From Cucumis sativus (taxonomy: Eukaryota; Streptophyta; Magnoliopsida; Cucurbitales; Cucurbitaceae), in contig NC_026657.2 of the NCBI RefSeq assembly GCF_000004075.3, positions 12,152,001-12,216,000 on the forward strand: a DNA stretch of 64,000 nt, in the 5' to 3' direction. The notes beneath the pieces are model-generated. The model was not told the DNA's origin, did no database searches, and worked only from the letters and a program-made list of their open reading frames with translations. Within the stretch, counting starts at the first letter, position 1. Each line of letters starts with the position of its first letter. Positions 37,691-49,637 of this stretch are shown here, in pieces. The position numbers and the translations under genes are program-made.

Positions 37691-39650
37691 GAGGAGAGGA
37701 ATCCAAAGAAGATTGGTACTAAAGGCAACTGTTTATGCCACTCTGCCCAATTCTTTTTTATTTTTTCTTAAATGTAGACCCATCTGGCAAATGGTTAAAA
37801 TAATAATACTCATTAATCATTAATCTAACAATGAATAATATACTTGGTTACAATCTAGATACCACACATCTCTATACATTTTTCTTTTTTAAAAATGCTA
37901 GCATTAAAATGTAGATGTTAGGTAGGTGATATGGAGATTTCAATTTTATAGTTACGACACATATTTCTAAAATCACAAAACTTATAAATTTTATTTTAGA
38001 TAAATAATTAATATCGTTTTTACTCTAAAAACTAGGTTATGTTTATAGTTATTATTAATACTCCATGTTAGATTAAATTAGATGATGTATTGTCTTTTAT
38101 GATTATTGGTAAAAGATGCTAGAAATACCCATCAATATTTAAATATCAATATCTAACCTTTGAATTTAATAGATATATCCATTAATATTTTAACCCTACC
38201 TACACCTTTGTTATTGAATACTTGGGATGGAGACCATATTATAAATAAGATTGCATGACATACACTCAAATATTTATTTTCATGTATAATATTTTCAACT
38301 TTTCTTTAATTTCCAAATATAATTTGTGGCCCCTCTCTTTTTAGAAATAGCTAGATTGTGTAGATCCATTGTATACAAGATGTGTGGTACATTTTTTTAC
38401 CCCATTTGAGTGATATATTGATATATCTAAGCAATTTCATGGTTGCTGCGTGGGAATAACGTGGTCTTTATTAGAAAGATTTTGGAATATATGTGCACAT
38501 ATTATTTGAACAATAATACACATTGGAATCATTTGTTCATTGGATCATTTGATCATGCCAATTGCCAAATTATTATATTTGTCAAAAGACTTTTCAGCTA
38601 GATCATGTGTATGGGTCCTCAACAATTTCTTGAACTTAGGTTTTTACTTGGTTGGACAGTACTATTTGTAATTACTACAACAATTTTGATGTAATATGTG
38701 TTAACGATTTTGAAGTGTCATGATATGAGATACGAGGTTAGTTATATAATAATGAAGACAATTTAAAATCACGTATTGATTAGATACAATATCATTTTAA
38801 AGCTAACATTAAAATCAACGTAAAATATTGAGCTGATCAGTTTAAACTTTATAGAATCAGTTTTGAGTTTTTCTTTTGTTTTGTTATGTAGTGTTGTGAG
38901 ATTATATGAGATCATTTTTCCATGTGTGGTTAGGATGATTAAAAGTCGAACCAATAAAAAATAAAAAAATATGCATGATATTTATTTAAATTATAAAATA
39001 AAACAATATATTTAATAAAAAAATGTATAGAAATGGGATCTTACCTAGAAATATGATTGTTTAAGGTAGCTAGGAGGCTTCGTTTGCAACAACTTGAGAA
39101 GTCATTGAAGAGAAAAAAGAGAGAAAGAAAAGAATAATCATTCTTAGTAAAATTATTTAAGTTTGAACAAACAAAGTATGCCCCAAAAATTGATTAGTTA
39201 CCTGTAAATGTCTTGATATTAAGGGACAAAAGGAACTTTCATTTCAGACTGAAAATAAACTATTGTGCTAGGAAATGTACTGTGACAATTAAGTTATTTT
39301 TTCAATTATTTTTAGGAGGCACAATTAGACCCACCCCCATGTTAGCTGAGGCAGCAAGCTAAGTGTAAGGAAAAACCAATTTGTCAATTTTCAAATATGT
39401 AAAACCTTGAGGATAAAAAGGTTTGAACTATATATATTTTAAGGTTAGATTAATAATGCAAAACTTTGTCCTAATATTTATCGAAATTGATGTCCTCTGT
39501 TTGTACGGGTTGTCACGATCGACATTAGTACATATTTGCACATGATCATGATAATTGAATAATTCTCATATTATGCATTAATATTAATGCTTGATTTTTT
39601 AGTTTTATTATGTATATTATTGGTTTTTATATAGCTGGATTAAATGTCAG

Positions 39651-39700
<50 letters not shown>

Positions 39701-42009
39701 TATATATATATATATATATATTGTATTTGGTTAAATGTATCCCCCATATAATTTAGATTGCGCTAATAGTAACCTTAGGTCCTTTATTAATAATGATATA
39801 GTGGAAATAGGTGATATCATGTATTCTTTAATAAAGCCAATTTAGACCAAACTTATGTGATTAAGACAAATAATCATATGCCATGATTGTGTGTTTTTTC
39901 TTTTACTAAAGATGTTGATATATTATATGTACAGTAAAATATATTCAAATTCTATAAATCAGTAAAATTTTGCTATTTCATTAAAAAAAAGTAGTATACT
40001 TCAATATCAATAGAGAGAGCTTTAGTAGTTAAAATTAAGCTTTAAAATTAACCATGTAAGCATATCAATGGTCTACTTTCCTCTCTCTACATGCGTTAGA
40101 AATCATGTACACCTATAAGTTTATAATATAGGATTACCTATCCCATGGAGAATTTATAATACGAAGGTGTGAATCAAAACCACTCTCTTATAATTCTTTC
40201 AAAATAATTTCAATTAATTTTTTTTGCAATCTCTTATCTAAATACATGAGATTTTGCTAGTTTGTTGACATACATACAATAGTAGACAAGGAGAATAAAT
40301 AGTATTAAAATCTCTGGATTTTTCTCCAACCAAATGTACCAAAGAGAGATTAATTAACTAGGGAGGGTAGGAGGTACATAGTGACTAGTCCCTTCAAAAC
40401 TATGGACTAGTCAAAACTATTTAATTATTTCTTTTGGTTATCAAGTAACATGCACACATGGTTAAACTTTTAGGAGTGATTTGGACAGAAAATTATGCAA
40501 AACTATGATTATCTTTTTTAACGGCAGTAAACTATTTCAAAAAATTAAACATTTGTTACAATTTACTATTTAATATTTTATTATTTTTTTTAATGGTTAC
40601 AAACTAAAATAATTAGAATAAAAAAACACAAACTATCATAAATAGACTATATTCCACTTTTTACCTGATAAAAAGATGTTCTCTAATGTTAGATTAAAAT
40701 AACACATATATGGAAATGTCAATTTTTGAATTCATTAGTGAAAAAGACAACCATTTTACCAAATGCAAGCAGGGAGGAGAGAGAAGAAAAACTGAAAATA
40801 ATATACAAGGAAAGGTGAAATGGCAGATTAGAGTGGAGGTGTTAAGAAAGAAAGGAGAAAGTGAATAGAAAATGAAGGAAATAAGCGTTTATCTGTGTCC
40901 CCATGAAAGGGAAGCAATTAGATCTAGATCAGATCAGTTTGCTACCCATAGAAAAGACATGGTCCAAACAAAGCAAGCCCATAATAATATAAACACTTTC
41001 CAGTTTTCTTGTCTCTTACTTCAATTACAAAAATGCCCCAACCTCATATTACTCTATATGCCCCACAGCTGCTTGCTTGGAAGATGGTGCATATGCAGAA
41101 AGAAGGCCATATAAATATATTAATGTGTTAAAGTTTAATTTGAATTTTGTAGTTGGGAGTGGATATGGGTGCTGGGGATTCCTTGAATCTGTGAAAGAAA
41201 ATGGGAGTTTGAAAGTGATAGGTAATGGGAGAAGATATGGGTTAGAGATGAACAAGATGTGGGTCTTTCAAGATTGTTCTGTTTGGATATATAGTCTGCA
41301 CAAATTCAGTTTTAGAATATGACATGCCCCTCTATCGTCTCATAAACCCCCACACATATGGAATTTATTGCAACTTTCCTTCTTATCCAAAAAGAAAAAA
41401 GAAATGGATAGGAGAAAGAAATAGTATCCTACTCTATTTATTTTCACTATAAAATTTTCTTCATAAATATATTAATATATTTTTGTGTGACACACCATAG
41501 AGCAAGGTAGTACTACGAATTTGTCCACCACTACATTCTATAGTATATAGACGAAAAAATATATTTGTTTTGTAATGGCTAATCTATGAAAAGATTGGAA
41601 CCTATGGTAGCTTTTATCACAATTTTCCTTAGCTAGGCTTCATTATTTTGGTTCATTTCTATTCATCTATTTCCCATCTATTTTTCTTTTATATTATTTT
41701 GATTTAAGTATATATGTAAAACTAAATACTTCATATTAACATATTATTATCTGACCTTATCTTCTCCTTCCAATATATGCAATCAAACATTTCAAAGCTA
41801 TTAAAATATGGTTTTGTTGATTCAACTATGCTTATTTTGACGTAGATTATAAGTTGCATCGATTATCGAAACATCCTAAACACCATCATTATATCTAGGA
41901 AATAGATTGACTTGTACTTATCTAGAGTTTAGGTGTAATTTATCTTTAGTTGTCCAATTAAAAATTGTCATAGGTTGCACACATAAAAATATTCTCAATG
42001 TTGACCGGT
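37691..42009. other. AT-rich intergenic region
   Basis: No supported gene. It contains a long TA microsatellite (39653-39721). Open frames near 40872-41322 are short and unlike any family I know, although the stretch from about 40780 to 41340 is visibly less AT-rich and purine-biased. Confidence 0.6.
39653..39721. repeat. (TA)n microsatellite, about 69 bp
   Basis: Near-perfect TA dinucleotides with one ATTA interruption close to 39697. Confidence 0.95.
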
Positions 42010-43511
42010 CAGTACAAGAAATTGGAATAATTTTGACGCCAGAAACAACTAACCACCTTTCGCCGATGCAACATTGCTTGCATCAGCAAAAAGACATTCC
42101 GCGACGTATAAGAACCAAACGCCGCGAAAAGTTTAAAATTAAATTTAATATTTTCACTTTCTGTGATGTGTGTCAGAGTGCACATTAAGAGAATGTTAAA
42201 TAATAATTATTGTTTAAACTTTTCCCGACATCTATTTGCTACACATTAAAAAAAGTTTAAATATTGATTTTTCATTTAAATTTTTTTCGACATCGGGCAG
42301 ACTAACGTCGCATAAAGTTTAATAATAATTATTATTTAAACATTCTTCGATGTACACCATGCCACAGGTCAAGGAAAATGTACGTATTGAAGTGACAAAA
42401 TGGTCGCCTTTCCGTGACGTGTGGCAGATAGACGTTAGAGAAAGTTTAAATATTGATTTTTCATTTAAACTTTCTCTGACGTCGGACAAACTAACACCAC
42501 CGAAAGTTAAATAATTATTATTATCTAAACATTCTCTAACGTGCACCCTGCCACACGTCAAGGAAAGTGGACTCATTGAAGTGACAATGGTCACCTTTTT
42601 GTGACATGTGGCAGGGTGCACGTTGGAGATGTTTAAATAAGGAATTCATTATTTAAACTTTATGCAACGTTAGTCTACCCAACATCGGGGAAAGATTCAT
42701 TTTCCAACGTTTTCAAATACGTCGAATGAAGCCCACTATATTTCTTTCCTCTTCAACACATAACTGATTGCAGAACGAAGGGAAAAGAAAAATCGATCAA
42801 GAGAGAGGAAGAGGAGGAGATCTATGCTGTCGTCTGTTCGTCTTCGTCGTCGTCACCGTCGGAAGTGTCCTCATCCCCCTCTTTTTCCTCTGTCACTATT
42901 CCCCACTCTCCCTCACTCTCCCTCTCTCCTTCCCTCTACTTTCTCCATGTTTTCCTTCTCCAAATCGCTCATTCTCTCTCATTCCTTTGTACTTTCTCTC
43001 TTTCCCTTATCTGAATCGCTCGTCTCCATCCCTTTCTCTGTCCAATTTCATTATCAGAAAATGATTAATCGCTTGGAAATAGACTAACGTATCATCAACA
43101 TCAACCATATCTGACAAGGACATAAATAAATGGAAGAATTTAGTGGGTTTCTTTTGATTCATCTCTTTCTTGACTCTTTAATTAGAGATTGATTGAACTT
43201 CCAATTTTAGTTTCTTGATGGATTAATTGTTATAAATCATCTATAAATTGAATTTGTTTTTTGAAATATTGGGAAGTAGAAAGAATAGAAACATAATCAA
43301 TCGTTATACATCACGTTGGGAAGCCCTTCCGCGACGTGTTGACAACGTTCGTCGACGGACACTTCACCGTCGTCGACGTTATCTGCGTCAGGAAAAGTAT
43401 CCCGGCGTACCTGTCGACATCAACGTCGACATTGGGGTAACCTTCACCTATGTTGTTTAGGATTTTCGCTGACATGGGGTTGCACCAGGGAACACCCTAT
43501 TTCTTGTAGTG
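42010..43511. mobile_element. Non-autonomous CACTA (En/Spm) DNA transposon
   Basis: The right end is TTTCTTGTAGTG at 43500-43511, the complement of the canonical CACTACAAGAAA terminus. The left end is CAGTACAAGAAAT from 42010, with one mismatch (CAG for CAC). The flanking triplets are GGT and AGT, consistent with a slightly decayed 3-bp target duplication. Subterminal GCGACGT/CGACGT-type motifs recur near both ends, as expected for CACTA transposase sites. At about 1.5 kb there is no transposase, so it would depend on an element elsewhere. A C/T-rich stretch at 42830-43060 has frames full of Ser/Pro/Leu with no known domain. Confidence 0.8.
42310..42690. repeat. 189-bp tandem repeat with hairpins inside the CACTA element
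   Basis: Two diverged copies with a period of 189 bp, anchored by TAAACATTCT at 42337 and 42526, share blocks around GTCAAGGAAA, ATTGAAGTGACAA, and GTGACRTGTGGCAG. A near-perfect hairpin has arms 42431-42451 and 42463-42483, with one mismatch in 21 bp around an 11-nt loop. Similar TTTAAAC-bearing inverted pairs occur from about 42190 onward. Confidence 0.8.
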
Positions 43512-46500
43512 AGTGCCTCCTTGAATTTACCAATCACGATTGGATCTCAATTTTTTTTTATTGGACCAAATTAATGTCTATTTTGGGTTTTATGGGCTAT
43601 GATATCATATTTGATGGTATGTGGTTCCATCTTGAAACTAATTGATAATGATAAGAGTAGTTCATCTATATTTATAACGAGCTAGTGTGAATCTCTTTTG
43701 TTTTTCTAATATAAGATTCTCAACCTTTTACAATAAGTTGCATGTTTTATAGTACAATAGTTGAATTATTAGTCAAAATAAAAAACAAAACCAACGTTTA
43801 AAAATACTTTTTCTTTTAGTTAATAAAATTTGGCTTTGTTTTCTAAAACCATAAATTAAAAAAGATAGATAATTAATAACCCAATAAATTTGAGGTGGAA
43901 GTAAGGTAGAATTAATTTTTTTACAAAATCAAATAACCAATCCTAGCAATTGTAACAATTTTTAGTTATTTTTTCTTGGGTGTTTTTATAAAACAGTTGT
44001 GACTGTTTTTTTTTTTAATAAAAAGAGTAATAATTCAACTGGGAAAGACTTTTGTGATCGAGTACATTCATGTTGACACTGATCTCTCTATGTCTAAATT
44101 TACACCCTCTGTTAATAAATGTTGCAATTAACTTTGTCATTAATGGTTTAAAGATGCTAGTCAAATAAATTCCTATAATGAACATGTGTTTCTATTACTG
44201 CCTGCCTAAATAAGTATAGTTGTGAGTAAATTAAGATTTATAAGGTCTATATGTACTCACATACACAAACCCAAGCATTACAAAACTTGTAAAGCAAATT
44301 GTTAAAAAGAATTATCATAATTTGAAAATAAAAGTATTCCCATAGACACGCTAGAGTGGTTCATATTGATTAGATCAATTATTTTATGTATCCCATAGTC
44401 ATATCTAATAATTATTTTCATTTAATTTGTTTAAATCATGAATTGTAATAAATAATAATATTGAAATATTGAAATGTTTTTAAAATTGTGAATCAAACCA
44501 ATCATTTTAATCAAAGAAACAAAATATGAAACGAATCGTATCTCTCCGGTGGCTCAATCATGAAATATTAATCAGAATGGGTGTTTCTTCTTTAATTATT
44601 AAAATTTATTTTATAATTGGAAAAGGAAGAGGAGAAATATAATTCAACGCCCACGTGCACGGCAGCAAAATAGCGTGAGATATGGAAATAATAGCCTCGA
44701 AAATTAATCAAAGTTTAATAGTAACGTTTTAATATTATTCAACAACGAATATTAAATATGACAAAATAAAAGCAAGTGGGATGGTGCTTGTTTTTTTATT
44801 ATAATAATAATAATTATTATTAATATTGTAAACATTACATTACATCATATTTATGAAATTGTAATGAAAGTCGGTATAGCACAATTGAATTGGTTTTTTT
44901 ATTGTGTTTACTTACAAATATGTTGGTTGTATTTTCAACTGTAATGATAGTATCAATCAAAATAATAAACTTGAAAAATTCACAACTTTCATGTTGTTAA
45001 ATAGTTTGTATAACAACAACCATTGAGGTGATGAGTCTATGTGATTTTCAATTGCAATTTGATTGAACACATTTTATTCCTCAATCACGTTACAATGTTT
45101 TATTACAAATTTAAAGGCATGTCCCTAGATCTCATTGTGGTTACATAAACCATGAAAATAACAAAGGTAATCAATTGCCCCTCACTTTTAGATTGTCATT
45201 GATGAATTGCTTTTTAATGGGTGTAAACACGACGTGAATATATTGTTTTTCAAAATTTATGGTTGTAATATTGTTGTAGCTTTAAATTTTGAGAGGGGGT
45301 CTCTCCCTCCAAAATACGTAACACCTAAATTATGTAACAAAAATTAATTTATCACGTTGTTCATCCCTAAAGATGAATATGTACATTTATTTGACATATG
45401 TTGTGGCACGTAACGTGCATTAAAAAAACTTGACTAAGTTGCAATCACCACTAACATACAAAAAACACACTCACACATAAATGAGCACACTTCAACTATC
45501 ATATAAATTTGTTAGTGATAGAAAAGTTTGTAATTCTAATTTCTCAAAAAATAGCGGTAGAAATTACAGTTCAAATATCATCTCCTTTTAAGGTGACACT
45601 CTCCTATTTGATGAGATATTACTTGAAATTGGTAAAGTAAATTGTAATTGAAGTGTAATGGCCCACTAATTTAAACTCATTATAATAGTGGTCGTTTCAA
45701 ACTATTTAATCTTCCATTGACAACAATACTATAGTTACAAATCATATATATTACTACAATGTTTACTTTTTCATACTCACATTCTCTCTCTTTATATTTC
45801 AATTATTAATATTTTCAAATATTATTAAAATGGTTTGTGTGAAATTAAGTTAGATTTAAATTACAAACCCTATATATATATAAGAAAAAATAGTAATATT
45901 TAATATTAGATTGGTCATAGTATAAATATTTAATCTACACAGTAAATTTATTAAAGACAATATTTATGTATACGATATTCAATTAAATCTTAGTTATATG
46001 TAAAATAAATATATATTTTATTGTAAAATTTACATAAATGGAAGAAAATACAAAGTATTTTACATTTTATAACAAAATAAAAATAAAAATGGAGGGCATA
46101 TATTACTTTTATATTATTTCAAAAACACCCTTTAACATACTCAAATATTCGCGGAGAGAAATTGTCTTCTTCATTAATTTTTTTCGGCAACTTCATCGTC
46201 TTCCTTCGTTTAATCTTTTTAGTGACATGATATCTACTTGATGATCAAATTGGAGGGTTGTAAATGATGACATTATAACTTTACCTCCTATTTTTAAACG
46301 TTCAGTTGGAAAGATCTAAAAAATTAAGAATCTCATCGATTGGTGAAGTTTCTATCAGCTGGAAGACCTTTTTATCGGTGTCTCACTAATAAAAACCGAT
46401 AAATTTTTGTTAATGTTTATCACTGATAGAAACCAATAGAAAAAAACTCCATGTTTCAAATCTCAGCTGAACCCAACCCTGAGATGATCCGAGTTCTAGG

Positions 46501-49500
46501 CTTTTTAACTTATCTGTCTTCCATCTATCTCAGTCGGACAAACTCTGGGATTTGCCCGTGAACTCAATTTTTAAAGCTTTATGTCCTTCAGCTCGATCGA
46601 AAAACATCAAGATCAGCCTCGGGAGTAGGCTTCTTAACTTCTCCATCTTCCATCTATGTTGGCCAGAGAAGCACTATGATTTGCCTGAGAACTCAATCTC
46701 TAAAGCTTTTTGTCCTTCATCTCATTCGAAAAACATCATATTAGCCCCATGATTAGGCTTCTTAACTTCTTTGCCTTCCATCTGTCCTGGTCGGACAAGC
46801 ATTGAGATCAGCCCCATAACTTAATCTCTAAACTTTTTTGTTTTCATCTTGATCGAAAAACACCAATATTATCCCTAGGAGTAGACTTCTTAACTTCTCT
46901 ACCTTCCATCCCGATCGAACAAGCATCAAAATTAGCTCGAGAACTCAATTTTTGAAGCTTTCTATCTTTCATCTTGGATGGGAAACACCAAGATTAGCCC
47001 CTATAGTAGGCTTCTTAACTTCTCTGCCTTCCATCCCCACCAAACAAGCACTGAAATTAGCTCGAGAACTCAATTTTTAAAACTTTATGTCTTTCATCTC
47101 GATTGAAAAACACCAAGATTAGCCCCTAGAGTAGGCTTCTTAGCTTCTCTACCTTCCATCCCAGCTAGACAAGCACCAATATTAGCCTAAGTACTCAATC
47201 TCTCTCTAAACCTTTATGCCCCTTACCTCAACTGAGAAACACTGTGATTAGCCCCAATATTAGGTTTCTTAACTTCACTGCATTCCATCCTAGCCGAACA
47301 AACATCGAGATTAGTTTGAGAACTCAATCTCTAAAGCTTTATGTCCTTCATTTCAACCATGAAACACCGAGATTAGCTTCGAGACTTCACTTCTAACATT
47401 ATGTGCACCGAGTATGGAAAGAAAAAAATCGTGATTAATTTGGGTGATTTATGTTTTCATAGGCTTTTTTTTGGCCGTATTTCACCCTATGTTTTTGGCT
47501 TATACATGATGGGTTAAAAAATTTGTAATGAGATAGTAAATATTTTACCTGATTATTCTATTTTAAAAAACCAACCTTTTATTTTTGGTGTAGTCATTTT
47601 CTAATAAACTTTAAAAAATGTGTATTTATTTGTTATTGAAAATTCATATGCTCCATAGAATTTTAGCTACCTACATTGCACATGTTATATAACTATTACC
47701 AATAAATTTTGTTTAAATTATTTTTTAAACATATTTGGCTTGGTCATCAAATTAAAACAACAAAAAGTATAATAATAGTAGGAAATAAACAACATGAAAT
47801 AGGAAATTTCTCCAAAATTATCTCCCACTTCCAGATTTCTTTGAATTGTTACGGATGTACATGCTCTCTAGAAATCCACCAAATTTCTCTATTTATATGC
47901 AAATGACAAATAAGAGAGATGACTTCACTAACCTAATAATGTGTAAGTATAAGACATACATGTAACATGTAGAGTGATGCATGTGGTGATTAGAATTTGA
48001 AAATTGTCATTGTCTGTACTATATATAAGCATCTACATTACATCTAATTTAACATATTTATAATAGATTTTAATTTTTAGTTTACAATATTCAAAGAATG
48101 TAAACAAATATTTTATTTTAAACTTAATTATGTAAAAACAATTTGAATAAACAGTTAAAATGACTATGTGTTAAACTAATTTAAGATCAGATTAACCCCC
48201 TTCACTTTTTAGAGGAGAAAATACACATTTATATAAACTTTGTGTGTAATAATTGTTTATAATAGTTTTAATAGTTCTCAAATAATTTGTTTTCATTTAA
48301 TTTTCAAAACCTATTCTCAAAACTAAACTCGTAAAAAAGTTAAACTAAACACTTTGTCATACACAAACTCAACATTTTTAAATATGCATATGGTTCACGG
48401 GCTTTCTATTGCATACTTCAAACACATCCAATTAAGACTTTCAACTTGTCTAGATTCCAATTAGTTTCAAAGGTCCGAACATTTTTCAACTAAAAGTTTC
48501 AACCATCAGTTTCAAATACCAAAAAACATAAAGGAACAAAACAACATATATTCATGAAAACAAATCAGTCCACCTAATATAAAATTACAAATCCTTGAGA
48601 AAAGATTATAATTCAATTAATAAGATTTAAATCTCTATAATTTATGAAAATTATAACTAAACAAATGTCCTTAATATCAAATCTATCTATTAGTCAATGT
48701 TCAACGCCTAGTCATTTAAACCATATTTTAATTTCAACTTAATATATCTCTTGTTGATTTGATTTAAAACTACCAAATTAAATTGATTGTTTTTTTCATT
48801 ATTATTATATCCATACAAATATCAAATTATTTAAAACAAATATTCAACCATTATTTAACATCGACTTTTCTTAAAAATAGATATTTCAATATGTTTGACA
48901 TTCAACTTTCGTAGATGAATTTTATATTTTAAATGAATGTATAATATATTTTCTATCTAACAGTTTTAAAAAGTATATATTCTTTTATCTAACTTTTAAG
49001 TACAAAAATACTATATTTGTGATTTGTAAGTTTAAAATGTTATATTTTCACGTTCGAATATTGAGTTTTACGGATGATCCCAATGTATTATTATTTTAAA
49101 CTTTAATCCTCACACTTTAGAGCATGCTCACTGTAGTATTAATAATGATTCTGAGTTAATTAATTTAAGAGTTACTATAGTTTTACAAATACAGATCTAC
49201 CAAGTAAGATTGGTCCAGTTGGCCATCTTTGTGGCAGATGAGGTGGATCTTGAATTTTCTTCTAACAATATTACTAAAAGAAAATCCACTACCCTATTTT
49301 TATCGTTAAGAAAGAAAAAAACTAAATTATTTATTTGAATTAGCCACCACAGGTAATTATTTATTTTTAAAGATCATACCATCTAAATAAAGAACAAACC
49401 TACCGTACTACCACGTCGGACTGACACGCAACATTCCACGTTGGCGATTAGCAAAAATAGAAACAGCGTGGAAAAGAAAAGAAAAAAGAAGCTATTATTC

Positions 49501-49637
49501 TTCTCCTGTTGTCTATCCTGAACGCAAATTTCGTTTGAAGTTTCAACGATCGTAATCTATCGTGCAGGAGTTACCGGGTTTTCAAGTCCACCGGAGTCAG
49601 CGGCGAGGTTTTGGAGAGAACACGGAGAGGGTTTCCG
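43512..49637. other. AT-rich intergenic region containing a tandem array
   Basis: No protein gene recognised between the CACTA element and the HIR gene. Its notable content is the dimeric repeat array at about 46463-47395. The right edge (from about 49500) should hold the HIR promoter and leader. Confidence 0.6.
46463..47395. repeat. Tandem array: about 7 copies of a 127-bp unit built from two 63-bp half-units
   Basis: The block TAGGCTTCTTAACTTCT recurs, with changes, at 46497, 46626, 46754, 46882, 47007, 47132 and 47261 (spacings 125-129 bp), with a degenerate trace near 47383. Within each unit two half-units align. One contains GACAAGCAC...GAGATTAGC...GAACTCAATCTCTAAAGC...TCCTTCATC. The other contains AAAAACACC...AGATTAGCCCC...TAGGCTTCTTAACTTC...CTTCCATC. 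It is therefore a dimeric higher-order repeat. Nothing suggests it is translated, despite short open frames. Confidence 0.85.

Noticed and set aside
40872-41322. Frames of 80 and 81 codons in a less AT-rich stretch
   Set aside because: Overlapping short frames on both strands, with no recognisable domain and no splice structure that extends them. I also looked for known conserved plant miRNA sequences here and saw none.
46552-46752. Open frame with an internal peptide repeat (NSIFKALCPSARSKN and NSISKAFCPSSHSKN)
   Set aside because: It is a translation of the 127-bp tandem repeat. The frame is not maintained across the array.
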